64,000 nt of DNA from Euryarchaeota archaeon UBA256 (GTDB lineage: Archaea > Thermoplasmatota > Poseidoniia > Poseidoniales > Poseidoniaceae). The notes under the pieces are model-generated. The model made no database searches. It was given only the letters and a program-made list of their open reading frames with translations, and was not told the origin of the DNA. The stretch covers positions 78,563 through 142,562 of the forward strand of contig DACE01000033.1 in NCBI GenBank assembly GCA_002494645.1, in the 5' to 3' direction. This document shows, piece after piece, positions 62,366 to 64,000 of the stretch. The translations under genes were made by a program, and so were the position numbers. Within the stretch, counting starts at the first letter, position 1. Every line of letters begins with the position of its first letter.

Positions 62366-63493
62366 TCACTTTGGTTGCTCATCGACACCAATCGCAGATT
62401 CAAGAGATGTGAATCCTTCTGCATTCAAGGAATAATTAAGGCCATGGACAATTGATTTTACCAGAGACGGGCCTTCGAAAACAAAGCCACTGTAGGCTTG
62501 AACCAGAGTAGCACCGGCTTTAATTTTTTCAAGTGCATCTTGCGCCGAGGAGATTCCACCGACTCCAATAATTGGCCAATCGTCCCCGACATGTTGCCTC
62601 ACTAGGCGGATCATTTCAGTTGACCGTTGCTTGAGTGGCTGCCCGCTCAACCCTCCGGTCTGGGAGAATACTTGGGCGTCATTCCGATTGGTTGTGTCCG
62701 GGCGTTCAATCGTCGTGTTAGAGAGAACGATGCCGTTGGCATTGTTATTCTTTGCAGTCATCGCGATGTGAACGAGTTGTTCATCAGTCAAGTCGGGGGC
62801 CACCTTAACCAGCATTGGTTTAGGTTGAATCCCGCTTTCTTTGGCTAAACGCAGGTTGATTTCATGGCATGCAGCAAGAATTCGAAGGAGCCCATCATCG
62901 TTCTGCAAATCTCTGAGATTCGGAGTATTGGGAGATGATACGTTAACCACAAAGACATCGGTAAAAGACCAAAGAGCCTGTACCGTGGCAGCATAATCTT
63001 CATGCGCTGTTTCCAATGGAGTAATCTTGGATTTGCCGACATTAACCCATAGTGGTACATTTGGTCGACCAAAACGTTGGAAGTGTGATTCAAGGTGATG
63101 GCGTATATTTTGGGAACCTTCGTTGTTGAAACCCATTCTGTTGACAAGCGCTTGGGCTTGATTCGCACGAAACATCCTTGGCTTTGGATTCCCTTCTTGT
63201 TCGTGTTGTGTGACGCCACCAATTTCGATAAAACCCAAACCAATGCGTTCCCATCCTCGCAATGCAAGGGCGTTTTTATCCATACCAGCAGCAAGTCCAA
63301 ACGGATTGTTGTAGGTCTGTCCAAATACGGTGATTGGGACTGAGTGTCGTGGACGGTAAAGCATCTTCAGGAGGGTTCCTCCGAGAGGTAAAGCTGTCGT
63401 AAGCCGTAGTAAGAGAAGGCTACGGTGGTGGGCTTTTTCGGAGTCCTGAAAGCGGAAGAATGGACGAATCAACCAACGATACAATACGCCCAT
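62366..63493 (-). CDS. pyrD: Dihydroorotate dehydrogenase, class 2
   Basis: 375 residues of the membrane-associated, quinone-linked class. The N-terminal helical stretch (YRWLIRPFFRF) precedes NPFGLAAGMDKN, IGGVTQHEQEGNPKPRMFR, NVSSPNTPNLR (catalytic Ser region), VKVAPDLTDEQ and GVGGISSAQDALEKI. It oxidises dihydroorotate to orotate in pyrimidine synthesis, passing electrons to quinone. Many archaea use class 1 enzymes, so the class 2 form is worth noting. CcmE is downstream in the same direction. Confidence 0.96.
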   Translation of the reverse strand: MGVLYRWLIRPFFRFQDSEKAHHRSLLLLRLTTALPLGGTLLKMLYRPRHSVPITVFGQTYNNPFGLAAGMDKNALALRGWERIGLGFIEIGGVTQHEQEGNPKPRMFRANQAQALVNRMGFNNEGSQNIRHHLESHFQRFGRPNVPLWVNVGKSKITPLETAHEDYAATVQALWSFTDVFVVNVSSPNTPNLRDLQNDDGLLRILAACHEINLRLAKESGIQPKPMLVKVAPDLTDEQLVHIAMTAKNNNANGIVLSNTTIERPDTTNRNDAQVFSQTGGLSGQPLKQRSTEMIRLVRQHVGDDWPIIGVGGISSAQDALEKIKAGATLVQAYSGFVFEGPSLVKSIVHGLNYSLNAEGFTSLESAIGVDEQPK

Positions 63494-63547
63494 GCGGCTC
63501 TGTCATGAACGCCAGCCTTCAAATCTTGTCATCACATCGGCCAAGAC

Positions 63548-63970
63548 ATGCGCATCACTGACCCAAAATGGCCGGCCGTGCGTGAATTCTCAAGGCGCAT
63601 CCTGAGAGAGGAAACCATTCAGTTGACAACACCTCCCGAGTTCGAGATGGACCTCATCAATCTCGTCAGAATGATGAGTGATAAACTCCCCGCTCGATTG
63701 GATTTTCCGAAGTTTGATTTCCATCAGGATAATACCATCACGGTGCGTCAACAAAATGACGATGACTGGAATCCCATCATGCATGTTGGTATAGAAGAGC
63801 CGGACGCTGAGGTGCTTTGGATACCGACCGGAGCATCGGAAGCATGGTCAACAATTCGCTCAACGCTCGCTGAGCTGTTAGAAGCAGGATATCCTGGTTG
63901 CCTCGGGTGCGGTGGCCCCGCATCTGAGGAGCCATGGGATGAAGACAAAAGTCGCCAACAATTTGACTGA
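63548..63970 (+). CDS. Conserved hypothetical protein with C-terminal Cys pair
   Basis: 140 residues starting at ATG 63548, divergent from pyrD with 54 bases between. The sequence is globular with a final LGCGGPASEEPWDED tail containing Cys-x2-Cys spacing (CLGC). No family recognised. A complete reading frame ends 30 bases before the window edge. Confidence 0.6.
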   Translation: MRITDPKWPAVREFSRRILREETIQLTTPPEFEMDLINLVRMMSDKLPARLDFPKFDFHQDNTITVRQQNDDDWNPIMHVGIEEPDAEVLWIPTGASEAWSTIRSTLAELLEAGYPGCLGCGGPASEEPWDEDKSRQQFD

Positions 63971-63977
63971 ATTAGGG

Positions 63978-63998
63978 CCTTCTCATTAACATGAGAGG
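63978..63998 (+). terminator. Possible terminator hairpin
   Basis: TCTCAT and ATGAGA form a 6-bp stem around TAAC directly after the last gene, flanked by CC and GG that may extend it. The U-tract is cut off by the window edge, so terminator function is only possible. Confidence 0.25.
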
Positions 63999-64000
63999 TT

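Overview
The window reads as an archaeal chromosome segment, most likely from a marine Euryarchaeon of the Poseidoniales (Marine Group II, Thermoplasmatota) type. Archaeal hallmarks are a proteasome-activating nucleotidase ending in an HbYX tail, MBF1, Tsr3, the KEOPS subunit Kae1, archease, a two-domain tRNA-splicing endonuclease, ribosomal proteins S19e, L39e, L31e and S17e with PDCD5, and an archaeal SRP 7S RNA. Mixed in are genes of bacterial flavour: class-2 PyrD, a FolE-type GTP cyclohydrolase, PntAA/PntAB/PntB, YgfZ, MsrB and a Hut pathway. That mixture, the many single-pass anchored secreted proteins and the methylmalonyl-CoA genes suggest an aerobic, amino-acid- and protein-degrading heterotroph. 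The taxon is inferred from gene content, not from a marker-gene comparison.

Layout. 1-5.2 kb: a 4-TM protein (5' end outside the window), an anchored alpha/beta hydrolase, a CNNM/CBS protein and MetRS. 5.2-8.2 kb (minus): PAN followed by glutamate formiminotransferase and cyclodeaminase. 8.3-13.7 kb: MBF1, Tsr3, FdhD, a YdeP-type molybdopterin oxidoreductase and an MFS exporter. 13.7-20.1 kb: a membrane-anchored S15 peptidase, hutU-hutH, and a DUF835-like protein. 20.2-24.6 kb: a zinc-ribbon/EF-hand membrane protein, small zinc-ribbon proteins, tRNA-Val(GAC) and hutI. 24.6-31.5 kb: Kae1, a charged protein with an amber codon near its start, FKBP, methylmalonyl-CoA mutase and epimerase, and a NatAB-like ABC exporter. 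31.5-36.2 kb: an aminotransferase, then a ribbon-helix-helix regulator, folE, queE, a queC-msrB fusion and queD. 36.2-38.8 kb (minus): S19e, PDCD5, L39e, L31e, S17e, a 77-residue protein and TrmJ. 38.9-48.2 kb: cell-surface and TPR proteins and a small redox/FGE-like operon. 48.2-53.4 kb: an IscA-like carrier, YgfZ, malate dehydrogenase and the three-gene transhydrogenase. 53.4-57.9 kb: a surface protein, a TatC-like fusion and an M6 protease. 57.9-64 kb: tRNA endonuclease, a wHTH/TerB-like protein, a PfkB kinase, archease, SRP RNA, CcmE, PyrD and an unknown protein.

How the genes work together. The five enzymes of histidine degradation to glutamate plus a methenyl-folate unit are all present, spread over three loci. 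The folE-queE-queC-queD operon encodes GTP to preQ0, the precursor of the archaeosine base in archaeal tRNA. Methylmalonyl-CoA mutase and epimerase feed propionate-type carbon into succinyl-CoA, beside malate dehydrogenase and a proton-pumping transhydrogenase for NADPH.

The most unusual items are the QueC-MsrB fusion, whose QueC half has lost all four expected zinc cysteines; the TatC-like protein with a roughly 190-residue soluble C-terminal domain; an apparent amber stop at codon 4 of the gene after kae1; two short proteins (53 and 57 residues); and inverted or tandem repeats in the leaders of pntAA, the DUF835-like gene and the preQ0 operon. I saw no insertion sequences, CRISPR arrays or rRNA genes.
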